From Sphingobium sp. (GTDB taxonomy: Bacteria > Pseudomonadota > Alphaproteobacteria > Sphingomonadales > Sphingomonadaceae), in the NCBI GenBank assembly GCA_023266575.1, contig JAHFPV010000015.1, positions 39,605-103,604 on the forward strand: a DNA stretch of 64,000 bases, given 5' to 3'. Shown here in pieces: positions 11,049 through 19,785 of this stretch. A model generated the notes under the pieces. It was not told the origin of the DNA and did no database searches. It was given only the letters and a program-made list of their open reading frames with translations. The position numbers and the translations under genes are program-made. How positions within the stretch are numbered: position 1 is the first letter of the stretch; every line of letters begins with the position of its first letter.

Positions 11049-13457
11049 TCAATCGGGGCGCATCGCTTGGGCAACGAGCGCCTCCGCCTCGATCAGTAGC
11101 GCGTCGTCCGCCGCGCTTTGCGCGACATGCTCGCGACCGATGAGGATAAGGACGGGGACGGCAAGCGGACTGACACGGTCAAGCGTGACATGCAGCATGG
11201 TCGTGGCCGCACGATCGATCAGGTCGCCCAGCCTGCCCACATCGGTCATGCGCGCGCGCGCGTCGGCCCAGGCGGCTTTCAGCAACAGATGGTCGGGCTG
11301 ATATTTGCGCAGCACGTCATAGATAAGGTCGGTGGAAAAAGTGACCTGCCGCCCGGTCTTGCGCTTGCCGAGATGCTGGCGCTCGATCAGGCCGGATATG
11401 ACTGCGACGTCGCGGAAGGCACGCTTCAAGAGGCTCGACTGTTCGACCCAGTCGATAAATTCATGGTCGAGTATGTCGGCGGAAAACAGGCTTTGCGGAT
11501 CGGTGACGGGCTTCATGCCATAGATGGCCAGCGCATAATCATTGGCGACGAAGCCCAAAGGCATCAGCCCTTGGGCGTCCATACGGCGGGTGAGCAACAT
11601 GCCCAGCGACTGGTGCGCGTTCCAGCCTTCAAAACTGTAGCAGAGCAGATAATGCCGCCCTTCATGCGGGAAGGTTTCGATGAGCAGCTGGCCCGGTTGC
11701 GGCAGGACCGAGCGCAATTTCTGCATGTCGAGCCATTCGCGCACGTCCGGCGGGAAGCGGTGCCATTGATCGGGACTGGCGAGGAAGGTGCGGACCCGGT
11801 CGGCGAGGCGCGTGGACATGGCCATGCGGGTGCCGCCCCAACTGGGGATGCGCGCCTGTTTGGACGTCGCGCGGACGATCAGGTCGCTGGTGTCCATCTT
11901 CACCACCTCCAGCGCCATGCCGGAGAAGAAGAAACTGTCGCCGGGCGTCAGTTGCGCGGCGAACCCCTCCTCCACCGTGCCGAGCTTGCGGCCATTGGCG
12001 AAGCGGACGGCGAGGGCTGGCTGATCGACGATGATGCCCGCGTTCAGGCGATGCTGCTGGATGAAGCGGGGGTGGGAGACGCGCCATGTGTCGTCGGGAT
12101 CGCGAGTGAGCCGCTTGAACCGGTCATAGGCGCGCAGGGCGTAGCCACCGCCCTCGATGAAATGGAGGACGGCGGCGAAGGCTTGCGGCGTCAGCGCGCT
12201 ATAGGGGGTAGCGGACTGGATTTCGGCCAGCATGTCATCTTCACGGAACGGCCCGGCGCAGGCAAGGCCCATGATATGCTGGGCCAGCACGTCGAGGCTG
12301 CCCGCGCGAAAATCATCGGCGTCGCGCTCGCCCGCCTCAACCGCGTCAAGGGCAGCGCGGGCTTCGAGATATTCGAAGCGGTTGCCGGGGATCAGTATGG
12401 CTTCGCTCGCCTGATCGAGCCGGTGGTTGGCGCGACCGATGCGCTGGAGCAGGCGGGACGAGCCTTTGGGCGCGCCCATCTGGATGACGCAGTCGACATT
12501 GCCCCAGTCGACGCCCAGGTCGAGCGATGCGGTGGCGACCAGCGCGCGGAGTTTGCCGTCGGCCATGGCAGATTCCACCTTGCGCCGGGCCTCGATCGAC
12601 AGGCTGCCATGGTGGATGGCGATGGGCAGGTTGGCGTCATTGGCCGACCATAATGACTGAAAGATGAGTTCGGCGAGACCGCGCGTGTTGCAAAACACCA
12701 AAGTCGTCTGGTGCGCGGCGATCTCTGCCATGACCTGATTGGCCGCATATTTGCCCGAATGGCCGGACCAGGGGACGCGGCCTTCGGGGATAAGGATGGT
12801 GACGTTGGGTTCTGCGCCCGCTTCGCCCAGCACGGCGGCGACCGTGTCGATATCGCCATCGGGCGCGAGCCAGGCGCGATAGGCGTCGATATCCGCGACG
12901 GTGGCGGACAAGGCGACGCGGCGCAGGCCGGGGTTGATCGTCTGGAGCCGGGCCATCGACAGGTTGAGCAGGTCGCCGCGCTTCTGGGTGGCGAAGGCGT
13001 GGACTTCGTCGACGATTACCGTCTGGAGATCGGCGAACATCAGCGCCGCGTCGGGATAGCTGAGCAGCAGGGAGAGCGATTCGGGCGTGGTGAGCAGGAT
13101 GTGGGGCGGCTTGACGCGCTGACGGGCCTTGCGATCGGATGGCGTGTCGCCGGTGCGGGTTTCGACCCGGATCGGCAATGCCATTTCCTCGATCGGGGTC
13201 AGCAGGTTGCGGCGGACATCGACCGCCAGTGCTTTCAGAGGCGAGACATAGAGGGTGTGGAGCCGGTCGGTCGGGCGATCGATCAGGTCGGTGAGCGTGG
13301 GGAGGAAGCCCGCCAGCGTCTTGCCCGCGCCGGTCGGGGCGACCAGCAGCGCATGATCGCCCCGGCGCGCGGCAGCCAGCATCGCCCGCTGATGCGCGCG
13401 CGGGGTCCAGTCGCGCGCGGCGAACCATTGCTCCAGCACGGGGGGGAGAAGATCCAT
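11049..13457 (-). CDS. Lhr-type DEXH-box helicase (ligase-associated family)
   Basis: An 802-residue superfamily 2 helicase with motif Q/I region APTGAGKTLAGFLPT, Ia YVSPLKALAVD, Ib TTPESLSLLLS, motif II DEVH in VIVDEVHAF, III SATV, motif V region ATASLDLGVDWG and VI QRIGRANHR, followed by the long Lhr-like C-terminal domain. The size and sequence fit the 'ligase-associated DNA damage response' DEXH group, whose members usually neighbour an ATP-dependent ligase, an exonuclease and a phosphoesterase. None of these partners is in this window, so the repair role is inferred from the family only. Confidence 0.87.
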   Translation of the reverse strand: MDLLPPVLEQWFAARDWTPRAHQRAMLAAARRGDHALLVAPTGAGKTLAGFLPTLTDLIDRPTDRLHTLYVSPLKALAVDVRRNLLTPIEEMALPIRVETRTGDTPSDRKARQRVKPPHILLTTPESLSLLLSYPDAALMFADLQTVIVDEVHAFATQKRGDLLNLSMARLQTINPGLRRVALSATVADIDAYRAWLAPDGDIDTVAAVLGEAGAEPNVTILIPEGRVPWSGHSGKYAANQVMAEIAAHQTTLVFCNTRGLAELIFQSLWSANDANLPIAIHHGSLSIEARRKVESAMADGKLRALVATASLDLGVDWGNVDCVIQMGAPKGSSRLLQRIGRANHRLDQASEAILIPGNRFEYLEARAALDAVEAGERDADDFRAGSLDVLAQHIMGLACAGPFREDDMLAEIQSATPYSALTPQAFAAVLHFIEGGGYALRAYDRFKRLTRDPDDTWRVSHPRFIQQHRLNAGIIVDQPALAVRFANGRKLGTVEEGFAAQLTPGDSFFFSGMALEVVKMDTSDLIVRATSKQARIPSWGGTRMAMSTRLADRVRTFLASPDQWHRFPPDVREWLDMQKLRSVLPQPGQLLIETFPHEGRHYLLCYSFEGWNAHQSLGMLLTRRMDAQGLMPLGFVANDYALAIYGMKPVTDPQSLFSADILDHEFIDWVEQSSLLKRAFRDVAVISGLIERQHLGKRKTGRQVTFSTDLIYDVLRKYQPDHLLLKAAWADARARMTDVGRLGDLIDRAATTMLHVTLDRVSPLAVPVLILIGREHVAQSAADDALLIEAEALVAQAMRPD

Positions 13458-13644
13458 GGACGGGATGTAGGGAGCCGCCCGTCCGGTGTCACCGGCTTCG
13501 TCCGCACCGTCGCCTATGCAGTAACTAAAATACCAACGCGCGAAATATTCTTACGCCGCCCTCTGGCCCTTCGGCCCGTCCCTGCGTTATCATCGCGCCA
13601 TCAGGAGCGGCGCAGCAGACGCCGTATCGAGCAGGAGATAATCT

Positions 13645-14964
13645 ATGTCTGGCGAAACCGAAGCCGACCTTACCGGTGTCGAATCCAACCGCCGCCGCCC
13701 CAAGCCGCCGATCATGGAGATTGACGGGCGCAAGCTGAAACCCGCGACGCTGATGATGGGGCATGGCTATGATCCGACCCTGTCCGAAGGGTCGCTGAAA
13801 CCGCCAATCTTCCTGACCTCCACCTTCGCGTTCGAGAGCGCGGCGGCGGGCAAGCGGCATTTTGAAGGGGTGACGGGCATAAGGCCCGGCGGATCGGAGG
13901 GCCTCGTCTATTCACGCTTCAACGGTCCCAATCAGGAAATTGCCGAGGATCGGCTGTCGGTATGGGAGGAGGCTGAGGACGCTCTGCTCTTTTCCAGTGG
14001 CATGTCGGCGATCGCGACGACGTTGCTGGCGATGGTGCAGCCGGGCGACGTGATCGTCCATTCCGCGCCGCTCTATGCCGCGACCGAATCGCTGATCGGG
14101 CGGATATTGGGCAAATTCGGGGTGCAGTGGCTCGATTTCCCCGCTGGCGCGAGCGAGGATGAGATTGGCGCGGTGATCGAGAAGGCCAGGGGTCTGGGCC
14201 GCGTCGCGATGATCTACCTGGAAAGCCCGGCCAATCCGACCAATGTGCTGGTCGATATCGAAGCGGTTGTCGCGCGGCGCAACTTCCTGTTTGCGGGCGA
14301 AAGCCATGTGCCGCCGATCGCGATCGACAATACGTTCCTTGGACCGTTATGGCTGAAGCCGCTGGCCCATGGCGCGGATCTGGTGATCTATAGCCTGACT
14401 AAATATGCCGGCGGGCATAGCGATCTGGTCGCGGGCGGGGTGCTGGGGTCCAATGCGCTGATCACGACGATCCGGCTGATGCGCAACACGATCGGCACCA
14501 TATTGGACCCGCATAGCGCGTGGATGCTGTTGCGCAGCCTTGAGACGCTGGAGTTGCGGATGAGCCGGGCGGGCGAGAATGCCGCCAAGGTGTGCGCCTG
14601 GCTGAAGGACCAGCCGCAGGTGGAGAAGATCGTCTATCTGGGCTTTCCCGAAAGCGAGCGACAGCGCGACATTTATGCGCGCCATTGCAGCGGGGCGGGA
14701 TCGACCTTCTCGCTTTACCTGAAAGGTGGCGAGGCGGAGGCGTTCGCTTTTCTGGATGCCCTCAAGATCGCCAAGCTGGCGGTCAGTCTGGGCGGAACCG
14801 AGACGCTGGCGAGCCATCCCGCCGCGATGACGCATTTGTCGGTGCCGGCCGCGCGCAAGGCGGCGCTGGGGATTGGCGACAATATGGTGCGCATCTCGAT
14901 CGGCTGCGAGGATGCAGACGATCTGATCGCCGATTTCGCCCAGGCGTTGCGGGCGATTGGCTGA
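13645..14964 (+). CDS. Cystathionine gamma-synthase family PLP enzyme
   Basis: A 439-residue Cys/Met-metabolism PLP enzyme. It shows YSRFNGPNQEIAEDRLSVWE, the cofactor-stacking region LFSSGMSAIATTL, the aspartate region AIDNTFLGP, and the PLP-lysine motif YSLTKYAGGHSDLVAGG (Lys near residue 253). The C-terminus has GGTETLASHPAAMTH. Members act as cystathionine gamma-synthase, beta/gamma-lyase or methionine gamma-lyase; the reaction cannot be decided here. CAGGAGAT precedes the start. A 2-hydroxyacid dehydrogenase gene follows with a one-base gap, suggesting a shared catabolic job. The ~40-residue N-terminal extension is longer than in classical MetB. No SAM riboswitch was recognised upstream. 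Confidence 0.85.
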   Translation: MSGETEADLTGVESNRRRPKPPIMEIDGRKLKPATLMMGHGYDPTLSEGSLKPPIFLTSTFAFESAAAGKRHFEGVTGIRPGGSEGLVYSRFNGPNQEIAEDRLSVWEEAEDALLFSSGMSAIATTLLAMVQPGDVIVHSAPLYAATESLIGRILGKFGVQWLDFPAGASEDEIGAVIEKARGLGRVAMIYLESPANPTNVLVDIEAVVARRNFLFAGESHVPPIAIDNTFLGPLWLKPLAHGADLVIYSLTKYAGGHSDLVAGGVLGSNALITTIRLMRNTIGTILDPHSAWMLLRSLETLELRMSRAGENAAKVCAWLKDQPQVEKIVYLGFPESERQRDIYARHCSGAGSTFSLYLKGGEAEAFAFLDALKIAKLAVSLGGTETLASHPAAMTHLSVPAARKAALGIGDNMVRISIGCEDADDLIADFAQALRAIG

Positions 14965-14965
14965 G

Positions 14966-15895
14966 ATGCGCCGTCCGCTTCTGTTGGTGGGCCAGCCTTT
15001 GCTGGCCCCCATCGTGCCGCTGCTGGCGCAGGATTATGACGTCATGACTCTGTGGGAGCAGCCGGACACGGCTGGGCTGGCGCAGGTGGACGCGGTGATC
15101 TGGGCAGGCGAATTTGCGCTGGAACGGGCGCTGATCGACGCGATGCCGGACCTGTCGCTGATCGCCTGCTTCACCGTGGGCTATGACGGGGTGGACCTGG
15201 CGCTGGCCAAGGCGCGCGGCATTGCGGTGACCCATGCTGGCGACGCCAATGCGCAGGATGTGGCGGACCATGCGATCGGCCTGATGCTCGCCCATCGCCG
15301 CTGGATCGTGGGCGGCGACCGGCATTTGCGCGCTGGCAAGTGGACGATCGAGGCCAAGACGCGCACCCGGTCGATGGGCGGAGCAAAGCTGGGGATCGTC
15401 GGCATGGGGTCGATCGGCATTGCAGCGGCGGAGCGGGCGCAGGCGATGCGGATGCAGGTCAGTTGGTGGGGACCGCGCGACAAGCCTACCCTCCCGTGGC
15501 CGCGCGCCGACAGTCTGGAAGCGCTGGCGCGCCAGAGCGACATTTTGCTGGTTGCAGCGCGCGCCGACGAGAGCAATCGCAAGATGATTTCGGCGGCGAT
15601 CATGGAGGCGCTGGGACCCGACGGACTGCTGGTCAATGTCGCGCGCGGGCAATTGGTGGATGAGGCGGCGCTGATCGCCGCGCTGAAAAGCGGGCGGCTG
15701 GGCGGCGCAGCGATCGACGTGTTCGATCCCGAACCGACCGATCCGGCGCGCTGGGCGGACGTCCCCAATGTCGTGCTGACTCCGCATACCGGCGGGGCGA
15801 CGCATGAGGCGGTCGGGCAGATGGCGCAGATGCTGATCGCCAATCTGTCCGCCCATTTTGCCGGTCAGCCGCTCCCTTCCCCCGTTCGCCTCTGA
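14966..15895 (+). CDS. D-2-hydroxyacid dehydrogenase, NAD(P)-binding
   Basis: The 309-residue protein has the D-isomer-specific dehydrogenase layout. A Rossmann motif GIVGMGSIG lies near residues 142-150, followed by the substrate-arginine region LVNVARGQLVDEAAL, DVFDPEP with the acid residue, and the catalytic His in LTPHTGGATH near residue 272. It resembles glyoxylate/hydroxypyruvate reductases. The ATG at 14966 is one base past the preceding stop; a TTG at 14957 would overlap it. Together with the upstream lyase it could reduce a 2-oxoacid such as 2-oxobutyrate; that link is inference. Confidence 0.87.
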   Translation: MRRPLLLVGQPLLAPIVPLLAQDYDVMTLWEQPDTAGLAQVDAVIWAGEFALERALIDAMPDLSLIACFTVGYDGVDLALAKARGIAVTHAGDANAQDVADHAIGLMLAHRRWIVGGDRHLRAGKWTIEAKTRTRSMGGAKLGIVGMGSIGIAAAERAQAMRMQVSWWGPRDKPTLPWPRADSLEALARQSDILLVAARADESNRKMISAAIMEALGPDGLLVNVARGQLVDEAALIAALKSGRLGGAAIDVFDPEPTDPARWADVPNVVLTPHTGGATHEAVGQMAQMLIANLSAHFAGQPLPSPVRL

Positions 15896-15960
15896 ACCCT
15901 GCGTCGAGTCGTGCGTTGAGCGCGGCACGGCGATGACGCCGGTGCAGGAGGGGGTGCGCA

Positions 15961-17814
15961 GTGGGTATGAGAGCAGGATCGCGATGGGCTGTCCGCATAG
16001 GGGCCGGGCTGCTTGTCCTGATCGGGCTGGCCGTCCTGCTGCTGGCCGCTTTCCCATGGGGCCTGTTCAAGGGCCGGATCGAGGATCGCCTGTCCGAGCG
16101 GATCGGCAAGCCGGTGACGATCGGCGCGATGGTGCGCGAGGATGCCCTGTCCTTTCACCCCGTCGTGCGCCTGACCGACATGCGCGTGCCGCAGCCCGAC
16201 TGGGCGCCGGGGAGCGGCGATCTGGCGCGGGTTGGCGAGGCGCGGGTGGGCTTTTCCGCGCTGGCGCTGCTGACCGGCGGGCCGGTGCTGGAAACGCTGG
16301 AGCTGCGCCGCGCGCGACTGTCCTTCTATCGCGCCGCCGATGGGCGCGAAAGCTGGAGCGGGGAACGCAGCCGCGCCGATGACAGCAAGGGCAAGCGCCC
16401 TGCCCTGCGCAGCCTGACCGTCAGCGACAGTCGCATCGCCTATCGCGACGACAAGCGGGGCCGGTCGATCGATGCGGCGCTGATCGTGGACGGCAGGGGA
16501 TTGCGCCTGTCCGGCTCCGGCGATGTGCGCGGCCATCCCGTGAGGGTGACCGCCAGTGGCGCGCCGATCCTGGGGCATCAGGCGGGTGCGCGCTGGCCGT
16601 TCAAGGCGGAGATTGCCGGTGACGCGGTCGGCATGACGTTCGACGGCACGATGGACGGGCCGCTCGACATTGGCCATTTGCGCGGCAAGGTGACCGGCCA
16701 CGCCATCGACCTGCGCGTGCTGGACGCGATTATCGAGGCGGGCCTGCCCGGCACGCAGCCGGTGCGCCTGACAGCGCAGGTGGTGCGCGACCGGCCCGAC
16801 TGGACCGTCGAGCGCCTGAAAGGGACGATCGGACGGTCCGATATTGCGGGCCACGCCACCATCCGCAAACGTGACGGGCGCACCCGCATCGACGGCGCGA
16901 TTCATGCGGGCCGGTTCGATTTCGACGATCTGTCGTCCAATGAGGGCAAGCGCAAGGCAGCGGCCAAACGGGCACAGTCGGGCGACCGGCTGGTCCCCGA
17001 CACCGCCATAGACCTGTCGCGCATGGCGCGCACCGACGGGCGGCTGGCATTGCGGGCGGACAAGCTGCTGTGGCCCGGCTCCAGCCCGTTCCGGTCGCTG
17101 AGCGGCACATTGACACTGGAGCGCAGTCGACTGGTGGTCGAGCCACTGCGGATGGACCTGACACGCGGCATATTGAGCGGGCGACTGTCGGTCGATCAGC
17201 GGCAGGGCGGACCCCGGCTCGATCTGGCGCTCAACCTGCGATCGGCGCGCCTGCTCGATTTCTTTCCCGAAACGCGGATCGACGGCGGGCTGGTCGGGCG
17301 GATCGCACTGAACGGATCGGGGCGCACGATCCGGCAGGCGGTCGGGCGGTCATCCGGCACGATCGCGCTGGTGGCGCGCGACGGGTCGATCCCGGCGCGC
17401 ACGGCGGCGCTGATGGGGCAGGATGTCGGCAAGGGGCTGACCGTGGACAAGGACAAGATGGCGGTGCTGCGCTGCGTGGTGGCGCGGTTCGACGTGACCA
17501 GTGGCGTGGCGCGGGCCAATCCGGTGCTGATCGACACGTCCCGCGCGCAGACCCGCGTCACCGGCACGATCCGCCTGACCGACGAAGTGATGGCGCTGAC
17601 GATGAGTGGCACGCCCAAACATGGCAGCCTGCTGCGCCTGAGCGGCACCGTGCCGATTGGCGGGACGATCAAGCAGCCGGACATTCGCGTGCCTGCCGAG
17701 GTGCGATCGACCAAGGGCATCCTCAAGATGATCGGCAAGGCGATTGCGGGGGACAAGGTGCCGCGCGCAGCCGATGCGGATTGCGAGGGGCTGGCGCGGT
17801 CGGCGATGCGTTAA
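15961..17814 (+). CDS. AsmA-family inner-membrane-anchored protein
   Basis: A 617-residue protein with one N-terminal membrane helix (GAGLLVLIGLAVLLLAAFPWG) followed by the AsmA signature region (RIEDRLSERIGKPVTIGAM, LSFHPVVRLTDMRVPQPDWA). The rest is predominantly beta-strand periplasmic sequence of the type seen in AsmA/TamB-like lipid-transfer proteins. The C-terminal half contains the AsmA_2-like repeat units, for example LERSRLVVEPLRMDLTRG and GSGRTIRQAVGRSSGTIALV. AGGAGGGG at 15947 fits the GTG at 15961; the ATG at 15967 is also possible. A role in outer-membrane lipid homeostasis is inferred. Confidence 0.85.
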   Translation: MGMRAGSRWAVRIGAGLLVLIGLAVLLLAAFPWGLFKGRIEDRLSERIGKPVTIGAMVREDALSFHPVVRLTDMRVPQPDWAPGSGDLARVGEARVGFSALALLTGGPVLETLELRRARLSFYRAADGRESWSGERSRADDSKGKRPALRSLTVSDSRIAYRDDKRGRSIDAALIVDGRGLRLSGSGDVRGHPVRVTASGAPILGHQAGARWPFKAEIAGDAVGMTFDGTMDGPLDIGHLRGKVTGHAIDLRVLDAIIEAGLPGTQPVRLTAQVVRDRPDWTVERLKGTIGRSDIAGHATIRKRDGRTRIDGAIHAGRFDFDDLSSNEGKRKAAAKRAQSGDRLVPDTAIDLSRMARTDGRLALRADKLLWPGSSPFRSLSGTLTLERSRLVVEPLRMDLTRGILSGRLSVDQRQGGPRLDLALNLRSARLLDFFPETRIDGGLVGRIALNGSGRTIRQAVGRSSGTIALVARDGSIPARTAALMGQDVGKGLTVDKDKMAVLRCVVARFDVTSGVARANPVLIDTSRAQTRVTGTIRLTDEVMALTMSGTPKHGSLLRLSGTVPIGGTIKQPDIRVPAEVRSTKGILKMIGKAIAGDKVPRAADADCEGLARSAMR

Positions 17815-17822
17815 ACGCAATT

Positions 17823-17893
17823 CTCCGTTCGTTTCGAGCGAAGTCGAGAAACGTAGCGCGCCGGTTTCTCGACTTCGCTCGAAACGAACGGAG
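17823..17893. repeat. Perfect long palindrome between convergent genes
   Basis: The arms 17823-17852 and 17864-17893 are perfect reverse complements over 30 bases, around an 11-base loop. The core arm reads gtttctcgacttcgctcgaa and continues to acgg. The element lies 8 bases after the AsmA-family stop and 9 before the HAD gene end, so it probably acts as a bidirectional terminator. It looks like a member of a dispersed repeat family; a decayed arm is at 8488-8517. Confidence 0.9.
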
Positions 17894-17902
17894 GTGGGGA
17901 TA

Positions 17903-18577
17903 TTACGTCCAGTCCACCCGCGTCCAGCCGCGCGCCGCCGCCAGTTTGGCCAGCTTCTTGTGCGGGTTGGAGGCGAAGGGGATGTCGGCAAATTCCAACA
18001 TCGGCGCGTCCGACACATGGTCGGAGTAAGCGCGGATATGGGCCTGGCCACGGTCGATCGCTTCGGCCGCCATCCACGCCTTGATCATTCGCAGCTTGCC
18101 GGTGTCGTAGCAATTTTCGCCCGCAATCTTCGCGCGGACATAGCGCAGATCCTGGGACAGGTGATCGGTCGCGATGACCGCGTCGAAACCCAGTCGCCGG
18201 GCGATCGGCTCGACATAGAGGCGGTAGGAGGCGGTGGCGAGGACCAGGCGATAGCCATCGGCCCGGTCCTGCGCGATCTGCGCCACCGCGCCCTGTCGCA
18301 AATTGGTCGCCACCACCTTGTCAGCATAGGTTTCGACATGGGGCATCAAGCGCGCGCGTTCGACATTGAAGCCGATCATCAGCGCCTGATTCAATTCCTT
18401 CAGCCGCTGGCGGGTGATCAGCTTGACCACATAGGCCAGCATCAGCAGCCCGACGCAGGGCAGCAGCGCCAGCCGCCACGGCGCCATGGCGCGCGCCATG
18501 TGGATGAGAAAGCCGGTATAGGTGCCGCTGAACGTCACCGTCCGGTCCATGTCGTAAATTGCCAGCCGGTGCGTCAT
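17903..18577 (-). CDS. HAD-superfamily (IB type) phosphatase-like hydrolase
   Basis: The 224-residue protein starts with the HAD nucleophile motif YDMDRTVTF (Asp9, Asp11). Motif II is the threonine-bearing VLATASYRLY, and motifs III/IV are a lysine in the TGKLRM region and AYSDHVSDAPML. The cap has a hydrophobic stretch (APWRLALLPCVGLLMLAYVV) that may associate with the membrane, as in HAD-IB phosphoserine-phosphatase-like proteins. The substrate is unknown. It is convergent with the AsmA gene and divergent from the mla operon. Confidence 0.83.
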   Translation of the reverse strand: MTHRLAIYDMDRTVTFSGTYTGFLIHMARAMAPWRLALLPCVGLLMLAYVVKLITRQRLKELNQALMIGFNVERARLMPHVETYADKVVATNLRQGAVAQIAQDRADGYRLVLATASYRLYVEPIARRLGFDAVIATDHLSQDLRYVRAKIAGENCYDTGKLRMIKAWMAAEAIDRGQAHIRAYSDHVSDAPMLEFADIPFASNPHKKLAKLAAARGWTRVDWT

Positions 18578-18675
18578 GCCGTGTCCGAAACTTTTGCCCT
18601 GTTGCTTCGTTCTGGCTTGCAGTTGGGCCGTTTCGGCTTGCCGTGCAACCGATATTGGACCAGTAATCCCATCGC

Positions 18676-19785
18676 ATGAACAAAGCCGCCGATCTTGCTG
18701 AAGAAATGCGTGACGACGGCACAGTGATCCGGCTTTCCGGGTCGCTGGCGGTCGCCTGTCTGCATGACCTGCCCGGTCGGCTGGATGCGGTGCAGGGACC
18801 GGTCAGCGCCATCGACCTGTCGGGCGTCGAGCATATCGACACGATCGGCGCATGGACCGTGCATCGCACCGCCAAGCGGCTGAACAGCCCGATCACTGGC
18901 GGGCGCGACGATACGATGCGCCTGATCGAAGCGGTCGGCGCGCTGGACGAGCCGGTGGCGATCCGTCCCGATCATGTCCCTGCCGTCACCCGCGTCGTCA
19001 GCCAGATTGGCGAGGCGGTCAGCACTGCGGGATCGACCATGCTGGGCCTGCTGGGCTTTTTCGGCGGCACGCTGGTCGCCACCTGGAGCGTCATCCGCCA
19101 CCCCAGCCGCTTCCGCGTCAATGCCGTGGTCCAGCGGTTCGAGGTGGTTGGCGTGTCCGCGCTGGGCATTATCGGCCTGATGAGTTTCCTGATCGGCATC
19201 GTCATTGCGCAGCAGGGATCGGTGCAGTTGCGCCAGTTCGGCATGGAAATGCTGACGATCAATCTGGTTGGTCGGCTGACCTTCCGCGAACTGGGCGTGT
19301 TGATGACCGCGATCATGGTCGCGGGCCGATCCGGCTCCGCCTTTGCCGCGCAGCTTGGCACGATGAAGCTGACCGAGGAAGTCGATGCGATGCGCACGAT
19401 CGGCGTGTCGCCGATGGAGGCGCTGGTGCTGCCGCGCACGCTGGCGGTCGTCATCATGATGCCGCTGCTGGGCTTTTACGCCTCCATCATGGCGGTGATT
19501 GGCGGCGGCTTTCTCTGCGCCATTGCGCTCGACATTCCGCCGATCACCTTCGTTCAGCGGCTGCGCGAAGTCGTACCGATCACCGACCTGTGGGTGGGGT
19601 TGATCAAGGCACCGGTATTCGGCCTGATCATCGCCATTTCCGGCTGTTTTCAGGGGATGCAGGTCAAGGGCAATGCCGAGGAAGTGGGGCTGCGCACCAC
19701 CGCTGCAGTCGTGCAGGCGATCTTCCTGGTCATCGTCCTCGACGCCATATTCGCCGTATTCTTCACCTGGCTGGGGTGGAACTGA
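18676..19785 (+). CDS. mlaE: MlaE-type lipid ABC transporter permease with STAS domain
   Basis: The first ~100 residues form a STAS-like domain (IRLSGSLAVACLHDLPG, IDLSGVEHIDTIGAWTVHR). The rest is an MlaE permease with GIIGLMSFLIGIVIAQQGSV, FRELGVLMTAIMVAGRSGSAFAA, MRTIGVSPMEALVLPR and GCFQGMQVKGNAEEVG. In other Gram-negatives MlaE, MlaF and MlaD form the inner-membrane complex that moves phospholipids between the membranes; here the STAS domain is fused rather than separate (MlaB-like). The stop overlaps the mlaF start by one base. Confidence 0.92.
   Translation: MNKAADLAEEMRDDGTVIRLSGSLAVACLHDLPGRLDAVQGPVSAIDLSGVEHIDTIGAWTVHRTAKRLNSPITGGRDDTMRLIEAVGALDEPVAIRPDHVPAVTRVVSQIGEAVSTAGSTMLGLLGFFGGTLVATWSVIRHPSRFRVNAVVQRFEVVGVSALGIIGLMSFLIGIVIAQQGSVQLRQFGMEMLTINLVGRLTFRELGVLMTAIMVAGRSGSAFAAQLGTMKLTEEVDAMRTIGVSPMEALVLPRTLAVVIMMPLLGFYASIMAVIGGGFLCAIALDIPPITFVQRLREVVPITDLWVGLIKAPVFGLIIAISGCFQGMQVKGNAEEVGLRTTAAVVQAIFLVIVLDAIFAVFFTWLGWN

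Noticed and set aside
13458-13644. SAM riboswitch upstream of the Cys/Met enzyme gene
   Set aside because: The conserved SAM-II type elements were looked for and not seen.
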